Shown piece by piece: positions 8,574 through 16,327 of a DNA stretch of 64,000 nucleotides (the first letter of the stretch is position 1; every line of letters starts with the position of its first letter). Made by a program: the position numbers and the translations under genes. The DNA is from Nocardia bovistercoris (lineage in GTDB: Bacteria > Actinomycetota > Actinomycetes > Mycobacteriales > Mycobacteriaceae). Location: assembly GCF_015674855.1 (NCBI RefSeq), contig NZ_JADMLG010000007.1:1-64000 (forward strand), given 5' to 3'. The notes below the pieces were generated by a model. The model made no database searches. It was not told where the DNA came from and saw only the letters and a program-made list of their open reading frames with translations.

Positions 8574-9266
8574 TCAGTCGGCGTCCACGCCTGCGGGCGC
8601 CGCGTCGAGATCGAAGTCCTCGGCGGGCCGCGACATCTCCTGGCGGTAATGCCGCACGCCGATCACGGTGCCGATGACGAGGCCGACCACCAGCGTGCCG
8701 ATCACCGCGGGCATGAGCCACGGCACCCGTTCCAGGAATCCGCCCGCGTAGTAGCCGATCAGCAGCAGCACCGGCGCCCAGATGATCGCGCCGATGGTGC
8801 TCGCGACGGTGTATTTGCGGTGGTCCATGTGCGCCGCGCCCGCGACCATCGGGCACAGCGTGCGAACCCACGGAATCCAGCGCGCCACCAGCACCGCGAG
8901 GAAGCCGTGCCGCCGCAGCAGTTCGGTGACCCGCGCCAGATTGCGGGTGTTGATATATCGGCCGTTCTTGCGGGCGACCAGATGGTGACCGGTGCGCTGG
9001 CCGAACACGTAACCGACCTGGTTGCCCGCGATCGCCGCGACCATCGTGCCAAGCGAGAGCGCCCACACCTGGGCCTCGCCGTCCGCGTGCGAGGCCATCA
9101 CGACGCCCGCGGTGATCAGCATCGAGTCGCCGGGTAGGAAGAGCCCGATGATGAACGCGCATTCCAGGAACACGAAGGTGAGCACCACCGTCCACACGAG
9201 CGCGGGGCCCGCGGAGATCAGTGGATCGAACCTGCCCATGGCGATGGGCAACGCCGCCGCCGACAC
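8574..9266 (-). CDS. DedA-family membrane protein (downstream copy)
   Basis: A protein of up to 230 residues with the DedA (VTT/SNARE-associated) fold: FLECAFIIGLFLPGDSMLITAG near the N-terminus, then the cytoplasmic amphipathic region with GRYINTRNLARV, and RWIPWVRTLCPMVAGAAHM. DedA proteins are linked to recycling of lipid carriers such as undecaprenyl phosphate and to membrane potential. The start could be GTG 9266 or ATG 9239. It begins 4 bases after the stop of the other dedA gene, so both form one operon, divergent from fba. The two copies are clearly different in sequence, so this is not a recent duplication. Confidence 0.9.
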   Translation of the reverse strand: MSAAALPIAMGRFDPLISAGPALVWTVVLTFVFLECAFIIGLFLPGDSMLITAGVVMASHADGEAQVWALSLGTMVAAIAGNQVGYVFGQRTGHHLVARKNGRYINTRNLARVTELLRRHGFLAVLVARWIPWVRTLCPMVAGAAHMDHRKYTVASTIGAIIWAPVLLLIGYYAGGFLERVPWLMPAVIGTLVVGLVIGTVIGVRHYRQEMSRPAEDFDLDAAPAGVDAD

Positions 9267-9270
9267 CGGT

Positions 9271-9990
9271 TCAGCGGGTCGGCTCGTTCGTGGCGGCGGT
9301 CAACTCGGCCTCCGGCCGCGTGGGTTCCGCGCCGCGGTTGAGCAGCTTCTTCGCGACCGCGATGATGCCGGGCAGAATCGACACGAACACGATCAGCAGG
9401 AAGATCGCCTCGACGTGATCGCGGATGAAGGCGACATTGCCCAGGAAGTAGCCGAGCACGGTGATGCCGCCGCCCCACAGGATCGCGCCGATGATGTCGA
9501 AGGCGACGAACGTGCGGTAGTCCATCTTGGAGACGCCCGCGAGCACCGGCATGAAGGTGCGCACGATCGGCACGAAACGCGCGAGGATGATCGTCTTCGG
9601 GCCGTGTTTCTCGAAGAAGGCGTGCGTCTCGGTGATGTAGTGCTTCTTGAAGAAGCGGGTGTCCTCTTTGTGGAAGATCTTGGGGCCGATGCCGCGCCCG
9701 ATCCAGTAGGCGGTCTGGTCGCCCGCGAACGCGACGAACGTGACGGCCGGGACCAGGATCCAGATGTTGACCGGCGGATTCTCCTGTGCCGCGAGCAGGC
9801 CGCCGGTGAACAGCAGCGAGTCGCCGGGCAGGATCGGGAACAGTAGACCCGTCTCGATGAAGACGATGATCAGGATCGCAGGCAGTACGGCGTTCTTGAG
9901 CCACGATTCGGTGAGCAGATACATCGGATCGAGCAACTGGGTCAGCGCGACGTTGCTCGTCACCGATTCGGTCGCTGCCAGCAGAAACAC
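9271..9990 (-). CDS. DedA-family membrane protein (promoter-proximal copy)
   Basis: A 239-residue DedA protein. Family motifs include FIETGLLFPILPGDSLLFTGG, the charged loop with FFKKHYITETHAFFEKHG, and RFVPIVRTFMPVLAGVSKM with the conserved Arg and Pro. The start is GTG 9990 because a perfect AGGAGG (9995-10000, minus strand) lies 4 bases upstream; the longer reading to 10074 has no ribosome-binding site. It corresponds to M. tuberculosis Rv0364 next to fba. Likely role: inner-membrane lipid carrier flipping or homeostasis (family knowledge). Confidence 0.92.
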   Translation of the reverse strand: MFLLAATESVTSNVALTQLLDPMYLLTESWLKNAVLPAILIIVFIETGLLFPILPGDSLLFTGGLLAAQENPPVNIWILVPAVTFVAFAGDQTAYWIGRGIGPKIFHKEDTRFFKKHYITETHAFFEKHGPKTIILARFVPIVRTFMPVLAGVSKMDYRTFVAFDIIGAILWGGGITVLGYFLGNVAFIRDHVEAIFLLIVFVSILPGIIAVAKKLLNRGAEPTRPEAELTAATNEPTR

Positions 9991-10263
9991 GCGGCCTCCT
10001 GTCGGGAATGCGGCCGGCCAGGGGAACTGCCTCGCCACCGCGAGACATGCGGCCGGCGCAAGTACGTCGACCACCCTACCGTCTGTTCGCGCGAACTACG
10101 GACCGAGTACGAAACTACTCGCGGGTCACCAGCTACCGCACAGCCCGCCTGCCTGCGGGGAGAGCAAGGGGGGATGACCCCGGGTGCCTTGGGTCACGAA
10201 ACATCCCTGCCTTAGTGTTGGCCTGAAAGAATCGTCTTCTGCCGCACAACACGGAGGTTTCAA
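9991..10263. promoter_or_regulatory. Divergent control region, dedA pair / fba
   Basis: A 273-bp non-coding stretch between divergently transcribed dedA and fba genes. It holds the AGGAGG of dedA (9995-10000) and the GGAGG of fba (about 10252). A run of short G- and C-rich self-complementary bits around 10140-10205 could fold, but I see no recognisable operator or riboswitch. Confidence 0.5.
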
Positions 10264-11298
10264 GTGCCCATCGCGACTCCGGAGGTCTACGCCGAGATGC
10301 TCGGTCGGGCCAAAGCGCACTCCTTCGCCTTCCCGGCCATCAACTGCACGTCATCGGAGACGATCAACGCGGCGATCAAGGGTTTCGCCGACGCGGGCAG
10401 CGACGGCATCATCCAGTTCTCCACCGGTGGCGCGGAATTCGGTTCCGGCCTCGGTGTGAAGGACATGGTCGCCGGTTCGGTCGCGCTGGCCGAGTTCGCC
10501 CACGTGATCGCCGCCAGGTACGACGTCACCATCGCGCTGCACACCGATCACTGCCCCAAGAACAAGCTCGACGGCTTCGTCCGCCCGCTCATCGCGATCT
10601 CGCAGGAACGCGTCAACGCGGGCAAGAACCCGCTGTTCCAGTCGCACATGTGGGACGGTTCGGCGGTCCCGATCGACGAGAACCTCGAGATCGCCAAGGA
10701 ACTGCTGAAGGCCACCGCCGCCGCGAACATCATTCTCGAGGTCGAGATCGGTGTCGTCGGCGGTGAGGAGGACGGCGTCGAGGCCGAGATCAACGACAAG
10801 CTCTACACCACCTCCGAGGACTTCGAGAAGACCATCGAGGCGCTCGGCGCGGGCGAGAACGGCAAGTACCTGCTCGCGGCCACCTTCGGCAACGTGCACG
10901 GCGTCTACAAGCCGGGCAACGTGGTGCTCAAGCCCGAGGTGCTGGCCGAGGGGCAGCGCGTCGCGGCCGCCAAACTCGGCCTCGGCGCCGACGCGCAGCC
11001 GTTCGACTTCGTCTTCCACGGCGGCTCGGGCTCGCTGAAGTCCGAGATCGAGGATTCGCTGCGTTACGGCGTCGTGAAGATGAACGTCGACACCGACACC
11101 CAATACGCGTTCACCCGCCCGATCGCCGGACACATGTTCGCAAACTACGACGGCGTGCTGAAGATCGACGGCGAGGTCGGCGACAAGAAGACCTACGATC
11201 CGCGTTCGTACCTGAAGAAGGCCGAAGCGGCGATGTCGGCGCGGGTCGTCGAGGCGTGCAATGATCTGAAGTCCGCGGGACGGTCGATCAGCGCCTGA
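10264..11298 (+). CDS. fbaA: Fructose-bisphosphate aldolase, class II
   Basis: A zinc-dependent (class II) aldolase of 344 residues, the family's usual length in actinobacteria; it interconverts fructose-1,6-bisphosphate with dihydroxyacetone phosphate and glyceraldehyde-3-phosphate. Visible landmarks: INCTSSETINAAIKG (phosphate end), LHTDHCPKN with the zinc/catalytic Asp-His pair, EVEIGVVGGEEDGV, and FGNVHGVYKPGNV plus HGGSGS with further zinc and phosphate ligands. The GTG start at 10264 follows a strong GGAGG. The gene is single and monocistronic, divergent from dedA as in M. tuberculosis (Rv0363c/Rv0364). Confidence 0.97.
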   Translation: MPIATPEVYAEMLGRAKAHSFAFPAINCTSSETINAAIKGFADAGSDGIIQFSTGGAEFGSGLGVKDMVAGSVALAEFAHVIAARYDVTIALHTDHCPKNKLDGFVRPLIAISQERVNAGKNPLFQSHMWDGSAVPIDENLEIAKELLKATAAANIILEVEIGVVGGEEDGVEAEINDKLYTTSEDFEKTIEALGAGENGKYLLAATFGNVHGVYKPGNVVLKPEVLAEGQRVAAAKLGLGADAQPFDFVFHGGSGSLKSEIEDSLRYGVVKMNVDTDTQYAFTRPIAGHMFANYDGVLKIDGEVGDKKTYDPRSYLKKAEAAMSARVVEACNDLKSAGRSISA

Positions 11299-11326
11299 TC
11301 CCAAGATCGCTCGAGGGCCCGAGTTC

Positions 11327-12445
11327 ATGAGTCTCGATGTGCGTGTGCTCGGGCCCGTCCGTTTGTTCGTCGGTGGTGAACCGGTGGCGGTGGGCGGGCC
11401 CAAGCCGCGGGCTTTGCTTGCCGCGCTCACCGTCAACCGGCGGCGGGCCGTGGCCTCGGCCGCATTGGCCGACATGGTGTGGAACGAAGCTCCACCGGAT
11501 TCCTACGCCGCGAGTCTCCAGGTCTTCGTGTCGAATATCCGGAAGGCGCTGCGCAATTCCGGCGTCGATCCGGCGCAGGTGCTGCGCACCGAATCCTCCG
11601 GCTACCGGTTGGAGATCCCCGAGAGCGCCTGCGATATCGGCCGTTTCGAAGCGGCCCGCGACGCCGCCGCCAAATGCGCCGAAGTGGGCGACCACTCGGG
11701 TGCGTCCCAACTGTTCGGCACCGCGCTGCGGGAATGGAGCGGGCGGGCGCTGGCCGACCTGTCCGGCCTGCAATTCGCCGACGGATTCGCCACCGCCATG
11801 GACGAGGAGCGGCTGCTCGCCGCCTCGGCCCGCATCGACGCCGAGATCGCCTGCGGGCGCGCGTCGTCGGTGATCGGCGAACTGGTGTCGATGACGGGAG
11901 AGCATCCGCTGCGCGAACCGCTCTGGGCGCAGTTGATCACCGCGCTGTACCTGTCCGGTCGCCAGGCCGACGCGCTCGACGCGTGCCGCCGGGTCCGCAC
12001 CGTGCTCGCCGACGAACTCGGTATCGATCCGAGCCCGCCGCTGGTCGAGTTGGAGCAGCGGGTGTTGCGGCAGGAGCCGCTGAACACGGTGGAACTCAAG
12101 CGTTCCGAGCGGTTGGCGGCGGCCATGACAGAAACGGTCACCGAGATGCCGCGCTCGGTGCGCGCCGGACAGTTGCGCATGGCCGACGGGCGGATACTGG
12201 TCATCGGGCAGGGCGGTATGCGCATCGGCCGGATGACCGACAACGACTTCGTCCTCGAAGACCCCAAGGCCAGCCGCTATCACGCGCACATCATGCCGAG
12301 CCGCGCCGGCCTGCTCATCAAGGATCTGCATTCGGCCAACGGCGTGTACGTGAACGAGGAAGCCATCGACAGCGGCACTCTGCTCGCCGACGGCGATGTG
12401 ATCAGAATCGGCGCGACGGTCCTCACCTTCCAGGCGTTGACCTAG
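11327..12445 (+). CDS. EmbR-like SARP regulator with BTAD and FHA domains
   Basis: A 372-residue regulator with the EmbR architecture. Residues 1-95 are an OmpR-type winged helix (DVRVLGPVRLFVGG onset). Residues 98-245 are a bacterial transcriptional activation domain of helical repeats. Residues about 285-372 form a forkhead-associated (FHA) domain with the phosphothreonine-binding residues in MRIGRMTDNDF, SRYHAHI and SANGVYVNE. In M. tuberculosis EmbR is phosphorylated by PknH and controls arabinosyltransferase genes. Here no emb genes or PknH are visible, so the target set is unknown. It is 28 bases after fba but probably has its own promoter. Confidence 0.88.
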   Translation: MSLDVRVLGPVRLFVGGEPVAVGGPKPRALLAALTVNRRRAVASAALADMVWNEAPPDSYAASLQVFVSNIRKALRNSGVDPAQVLRTESSGYRLEIPESACDIGRFEAARDAAAKCAEVGDHSGASQLFGTALREWSGRALADLSGLQFADGFATAMDEERLLAASARIDAEIACGRASSVIGELVSMTGEHPLREPLWAQLITALYLSGRQADALDACRRVRTVLADELGIDPSPPLVELEQRVLRQEPLNTVELKRSERLAAAMTETVTEMPRSVRAGQLRMADGRILVIGQGGMRIGRMTDNDFVLEDPKASRYHAHIMPSRAGLLIKDLHSANGVYVNEEAIDSGTLLADGDVIRIGATVLTFQALT

Positions 12446-12475
12446 CAGGCGCGAGGCGCTGACCTAGCAGGCGCG
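12438..12475. repeat. 16-bp direct repeat covering two convergent stop codons
   Basis: TGACCTAGCAGGCGCG occurs at 12438-12453 and again at 12460-12475 (22-bp period). Its CTAG core supplies the TAG stop of the EmbR-like gene in copy 1 and, read on the other strand, the TAG stop of the Excalibur gene in copy 2. Confidence 0.9.
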
Positions 12476-12799
12476 GCCGTCGCCGTCGGGGTCGAGCAGC
12501 CGTGAGTAGCCAGGCTGGCCCGCGTACAGCGGCCACTTCCCGTCGATGATCACCTCGGTGCAGTTGGTGTAGTGGCGGTTCGGCGCCTTGTCCTCCGATT
12601 GCGGCGGAACCACATTCGAGCCCTTCGGGCCGGGACGGTAGGTGGGTGCGGGTTCGTCGGCGTGCGGTCGGGAGACCGGGAGCCGGGGATCGGCGGCGGC
12701 CGCCACCGGCGCCGATCCCACGCCGAGGGCGATGAGCCCCAGCGTGCCGACGGCGAGCAGGGCGCGGTGCGGATGTCTGTGTAGGGTCACGCCATCCAT
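12464..12799 (-). CDS. Secreted Excalibur-domain protein 1
   Basis: A 111-residue protein with an N-terminal signal sequence (HRALLAVGTLGLIALGVGSA, cleavage near AAAA-DP), a Pro-rich spacer and a C-terminal Excalibur domain. The domain begins at HYTNCTEVI and ends DPDGDGRAC, matching the calcium-loop pattern DxDxDGxxC with paired Cys. Excalibur domains occur in exported actinobacterial and firmicute proteins and are thought to bind calcium. The chosen start is the ATG at 12799; a longer reading to 12826 adds an unlikely basic leader. It is tandem with a second Excalibur gene and convergent with the EmbR-like gene. Confidence 0.85.
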   Translation of the reverse strand: MDGVTLHRHPHRALLAVGTLGLIALGVGSAPVAAAADPRLPVSRPHADEPAPTYRPGPKGSNVVPPQSEDKAPNRHYTNCTEVIIDGKWPLYAGQPGYSRLLDPDGDGRAC

Positions 12800-12829
12800 C
12801 GTGCGCCCGTATCGTCGTCGCGGCACGTC

Positions 12830-13072
12830 CTACTTGGTTTCGCAGGCGATGCCGTCGCCGTCGCGGTCCAGGTGCGAGGCGTAGCCGGGCTGGCCCTGGT
12901 AGAGCGGGGCCTTGCCCGCGTTGCGGACCTCGGTGCAGTTCTTGTAATACACCTGATCCTGGTTGGACGGCTGCGCGGCCGCGACGGTGATTCCGGTGAG
13001 GGTTGCCGCACCCGCCAGCAACAGGGTGGCGCCGGTGCCGACGATGGTGCGCAGACGTGTCGAATTGCTCAT
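12830..13072 (-). CDS. Secreted Excalibur-domain protein 2
   Basis: An 80-residue protein, essentially a signal peptide (residues 1-34, VGTGATLLLAGAATLTG core, AAA cleavage site) plus one Excalibur domain (KNCTEVRNAG to RDGDGIACE). ATG 13072 has an AGGAT ribosome site upstream; the reading could extend to 13114 but without support. Both Excalibur genes share the phrase PLYxGQPGYxxxLDxDGDG, so they arose by duplication, yet their N-termini differ. Role: probably calcium-binding cell-surface or secreted protein; unknown in detail. Confidence 0.85.
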   Translation of the reverse strand: MSNSTRLRTIVGTGATLLLAGAATLTGITVAAAQPSNQDQVYYKNCTEVRNAGKAPLYQGQPGYASHLDRDGDGIACETK

Positions 13073-13600
13073 GGTCGCGAATCCTGTGAGGTCGGCGGGC
13101 AGCTGAAATAGCAACGCCCGCAGTCGATATTATGAACAACCGAGATCTGCCGCCTCCCGGTCGACGCCAGCTCCCCCCGACAGGAGTGTCGCGTTGAAAA
13201 GGTTAGCAGGGTTGTCGCTCGTGACTCGGAAGAATGCCGCAAATCGGTCCGGTTAATCGCCTCGAGGCGTGTCGATCCGACCGAATTCGGATGTGTGGTC
13301 GCGTAGGGCGTGACTGGAGGGGCGCGTTCGGGCCGGGCGTGGTCATGACGAGGCGTTCGGGTCGGGTGCGGTCAGGAGAAAGCGGTCAGGAGGAAACGTT
13401 CGGGCCGGGTGCAGTCGGAGCGAAGTTCGGGGTAGGCGTGGTCAGACAAGGTGAATTCACTGTTGCCGTCCTTGTCGCGGGGTTCTCGATCCGAGATGCG
13501 GCGCGACACAGCTGTGCTGTCGGGCTGCCGAGTCGGGGGTGGCCGGGTAGGTTCGTGCGCTGATGCGGACCGTCGGGGAACGCACGCGAGGGAACGAGGG
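13073..13600. other. 528-bp non-coding gap with degenerate repeat array
   Basis: No convincing gene. Open frames on both strands here have no ribosome site, no homology that I recognise and irregular composition. The middle holds a degenerate tandem array (about 13295-13446, described separately). The 3' end carries the ribosome-binding site of the DUF4185 gene. Confidence 0.6.
13295..13446 (+). repeat. Degenerate ~29-bp direct repeats, intergenic
   Basis: Units open with GTGGTC or GCGGTC and end with a CGTTCGGGCCGGGT-like tail. Copies lie at about 13300-13338, 13339-13368, 13369-13411 (with an internal partial duplication) and 13412-13438, followed by a last GTGGTCAG. Period is near 28-29 bp with drift, so the array is old or not under coding constraint. 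Confidence 0.6.
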
Positions 13601-15076
13601 GTGACCGAGGTGAGGCGTCTCATGGCCGCTGTCGGCGCGGTGATCGTCGGTGCGGGAACGCTGGTCTGTCTCGACCGAGCGAGCCTCGCGCAGGCGGAAA
13701 CCGAAGTGCCGAGCGTGATTCCGGGTGTCGGACCGTGCCCGACCGCCGCCGCGCCGACCCACGAACCGCTGGTGCCGAAAACCGTCGAGGTGCCGGTGCC
13801 CATTCCGGTCGTCACCGTACTGCCGCCCGCGCCGCCGGACCCGACCCCCGCCCGCGTCGACATGACCCTGCCCGCCGACCCGTGCGCGAACCCGTGCCCC
13901 GACCTCACCGACGGCCCCACCCCGCCGCCCGGCCTCCTGCGCCAGTTCGGCATACCCGAACTCCTGTTGACCCCCAAGCCTTTCTACTTCGCCATCCCCG
14001 GACCCGGCCCCGATCCCGGACAGGCGCCACCACCGCCGCCGCGCGTCGAACCGCCGACCGAACCGGCCGCGCGCACCGCCGCCCGGCCCGCGCCGAACAT
14101 CACATCCGTGCGCGAGGTATCCAAACAGACCGGGGCCGATTCGGTGAACCGCACCGACAAACGCTGGCAGGTCGAAGGCACCGACCTCGGGATCATGTGG
14201 GAGAGCGCGCCAGGCCGGATCGCCACCGCCTTCGGCGACACCGTGGGGCGCGGCTTCCACCCGCCCGGCGGCATGGGCGGTGACTACCGCAGCAATGTGC
14301 TCGCCTTCAGCAGTGACCGCGACCTGTCCGACGGCATGAGCTACGACAGCATGGTCACCGACACCCGCTGCCACGCCGCCGAAGTGCTCTCCAGCCGCAA
14401 ACTCGACAATGTCGAGGTCACCACCATTCCGACCTCCGGATTCGCCCTCGGCGACCGGCAATATATGAGCTACATGTCGATCCGCACCTGGCAGAGCGTG
14501 CCAGGCACCTTCTACACCAACTACGGCGGCATCGCCTACTCCGACGACCAGGGCCGGACCTGGACCAAGGACCCGCACGCCCGCTGGGACAACATCTTCG
14601 GACTCGCGAACTTCCAAGTCAGCGCGATGGTTCCGCACGAAGGTCACGTCTACATGTTCGGCACGCCCAACACCCGGCTCGGTGCGGTGGGACTGGCAAG
14701 GGTGGCCGAGGACCAGATCCTCAACACCAGCGCCTACCAGTACTGGATCGACGGGCAGTGGAGCCCGGTCGGCGGATTCGCTTCCGCCACACCCATTGTC
14801 GACGCGCCCGCGGGCGAGTTGTCGGTGCGCTACGACGCGGATCGGAAGGTGTGGCAGATGAGTTACCTCGACACCGCGAAGGCCGCGATCGTTGTGCGCG
14901 AATCGGATTCACCGCAGGGCGCGTGGTCGCTCGGTTCGCCCACGGTGACCGTGCTCGACCACGCCGAGCTCTACGGCGGGTTCATCCACCCGTGGTCGAG
15001 CGGACCCGACCTCTATTTCACGATCTCCACCTGGAGCGATTACAACGTCTACCTGATGCACGCCACGCTCGGCTAG
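13601..15076 (+). CDS. Secreted DUF4185 protein
   Basis: A 491-residue exported protein. The start is GTG 13601, preceded by GAGGG; the reading extends to 13451 without support. A signal peptide (residues 1-32, LMAAVGAVIVGAGTLVCL) is followed by a proline-rich stretch with PVPIPVVTVLPPAPPDP-like repeats (to about residue 160) and a C-terminal beta-propeller-like DUF4185 domain, containing GIMWESAPGRIATAFGDT, SYMSIRTW and YGGIAYSDDQGRTW. Such domains resemble glycosyl-hydrolase-like five-bladed propellers, but catalysis is unproven. It probably acts in or beyond the cell wall. Confidence 0.85.
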   Translation: MTEVRRLMAAVGAVIVGAGTLVCLDRASLAQAETEVPSVIPGVGPCPTAAAPTHEPLVPKTVEVPVPIPVVTVLPPAPPDPTPARVDMTLPADPCANPCPDLTDGPTPPPGLLRQFGIPELLLTPKPFYFAIPGPGPDPGQAPPPPPRVEPPTEPAARTAARPAPNITSVREVSKQTGADSVNRTDKRWQVEGTDLGIMWESAPGRIATAFGDTVGRGFHPPGGMGGDYRSNVLAFSSDRDLSDGMSYDSMVTDTRCHAAEVLSSRKLDNVEVTTIPTSGFALGDRQYMSYMSIRTWQSVPGTFYTNYGGIAYSDDQGRTWTKDPHARWDNIFGLANFQVSAMVPHEGHVYMFGTPNTRLGAVGLARVAEDQILNTSAYQYWIDGQWSPVGGFASATPIVDAPAGELSVRYDADRKVWQMSYLDTAKAAIVVRESDSPQGAWSLGSPTVTVLDHAELYGGFIHPWSSGPDLYFTISTWSDYNVYLMHATLG

Positions 15077-15080
15077 CGGA

Positions 15081-16196
15081 TCAGGCGAGGCGGACCTCGA
15101 CGAATGCGCGCCCGAAGACTTCTCGGCCCGCGCACGCGGCGGTGAGAGCGAGGGTGGCGGTGCGGGCGGTCGGGTCGACGGATCGGACGCGCGCGCCGAA
15201 TGTGACTTCGGTCGGTGCGTGCGAACCGACCGGGACGAAGCCCACGAACCGCACACTGATCCGTCGGACGGCGGTGGGGTCACCGAGCCATTCGGTCACG
15301 TGGTCGACGGCCAACCCCATGGTGAACACGCCGTGTGCGACGACCGTCGGCAGGCCGATCGCCCGCGCCGCGCGCTCGCTGAAATGGATGGGGTTGGGGT
15401 CGCCCGTGACGCCCGCGTAGTTCACCAGGTCGCCGCGCGTGATCGTGGTGGTCACGGTCGGTAGCGCGAGTCCGGGGGTGAGTGCATCGAGGTCGGGAAG
15501 AGTATGTGGGACAGCGGGTTCCATGGCGATCGCGGTCGTGGTGTATGCGGTGCGTGCCTCGCGTCCGATAGGGGCCTCGCGTGTGGCGGCGGGTTCGTGC
15601 GCGAAAGTGGACGCGCGTGCGGTGGACAACTCGTGTGGCGGGAGGCTCGACGGTCGTGTGCGTGCGAGGACGTTCGCCGCGGCGGCTGCCAGGTTCGGGT
15701 CGATCTGCGTGTCGCGGCGCGCGGTCATCGTCACCGAACCGGTCTGGATCGGCTCCCCGCGTGGATCGGTGAGGACGAATGCGATTCGGATGACGTCGTT
15801 CTCGCGGTAGCGGCGGATCGACTCGATTCGCAGTTCGGTGTGGACGCTGTCGCCCGACAGGATCGGGCGGTGGATCTCGAAGACCTGCTCGGTCTGGAGG
15901 AGCTGGGACCGGTCGTATTCGGTGAGGACCGTGTCGAGCAGGTCGCGGATGCAGGCCGTGCCGATCACCGTGGAAAAGGTCGGCGGTGCGATAGCTGATT
16001 CATAGCCGAGCTTGCGGGCGTCGGGTTCGAACCGGTGTGCGCCGTGACGGTTGCGTACCGCTCGGGCGAACTCGCGCACCTTCTCCCGGTCGACCACGTA
16101 GTGGTCGCGCACGCGGAACCGCCGCACCGGGGCTATCTCCGGTGAAACCGTTCTATCCGGCGCTTCCGTGATCTCCGTGCCCATGATCCGGGCCAC
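15081..16196 (-). CDS. Fused HadA/HadB-type (3R)-hydroxyacyl dehydratase
   Basis: A 371-residue fusion of two hot-dog domains. Residues about 20-160 resemble the HadA-type (MaoC N-terminal) subunit, ending in a GSVTMTARRD strand. Residues about 230-371 are a HadB/MaoC-type subunit with the hydratase-2 motif YAGVTGDPNPIHFSERAA, whose Asp and His act in catalysis. In mycobacteria these are separate HadA and HadB chains that dehydrate (3R)-hydroxyacyl-ACP during mycolic-acid elongation by FAS-II. The fusion with an approximately 70-residue linker would lock the heterodimer in one chain. The start is GTG 16196 or ATG 16184. A palindrome about 110 bases upstream may regulate it. Confidence 0.87.
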   Translation of the reverse strand: MARIMGTEITEAPDRTVSPEIAPVRRFRVRDHYVVDREKVREFARAVRNRHGAHRFEPDARKLGYESAIAPPTFSTVIGTACIRDLLDTVLTEYDRSQLLQTEQVFEIHRPILSGDSVHTELRIESIRRYRENDVIRIAFVLTDPRGEPIQTGSVTMTARRDTQIDPNLAAAAANVLARTRPSSLPPHELSTARASTFAHEPAATREAPIGREARTAYTTTAIAMEPAVPHTLPDLDALTPGLALPTVTTTITRGDLVNYAGVTGDPNPIHFSERAARAIGLPTVVAHGVFTMGLAVDHVTEWLGDPTAVRRISVRFVGFVPVGSHAPTEVTFGARVRSVDPTARTATLALTAACAGREVFGRAFVEVRLA

Positions 16197-16307
16197 GTTA
16201 CCCGGATATCGACCCGGAATTCGGGGGCGATCGCGAGGGTGACGCCGCCGGGTCGCGGCGGTGCGGCGATCCGCCCAGGTCGGAGCGATATCGCGCCGGT
16301 CGTATAG

Positions 16308-16326
16308 TTAGCTAATTGATAGCTAA
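16308..16326. promoter_or_regulatory. AT-rich inverted repeat upstream of fused dehydratase
   Basis: TTAGCTA (16308-16314), a 5-base spacer and TAGCTAA (16320-16326) form a perfect inverted repeat, 1 base beyond the stop of the large membrane protein and about 110 bases before the dehydratase start on the same strand. It is strongly AT-rich against its surroundings and has the geometry of a MarR- or TetR-type operator. A TATACG hexamer just downstream on the minus strand (around 16300) could be a -10 element. No regulator is identified. Confidence 0.5.
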
Positions 16327-16327
16327 A

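Noticed and set aside
13234..13563. A 109-residue forward frame in the 13.1-13.6 kb gap.
   Set aside because: It reads through a degenerate repeat array, has no Shine-Dalgarno and no homology that I recognise.
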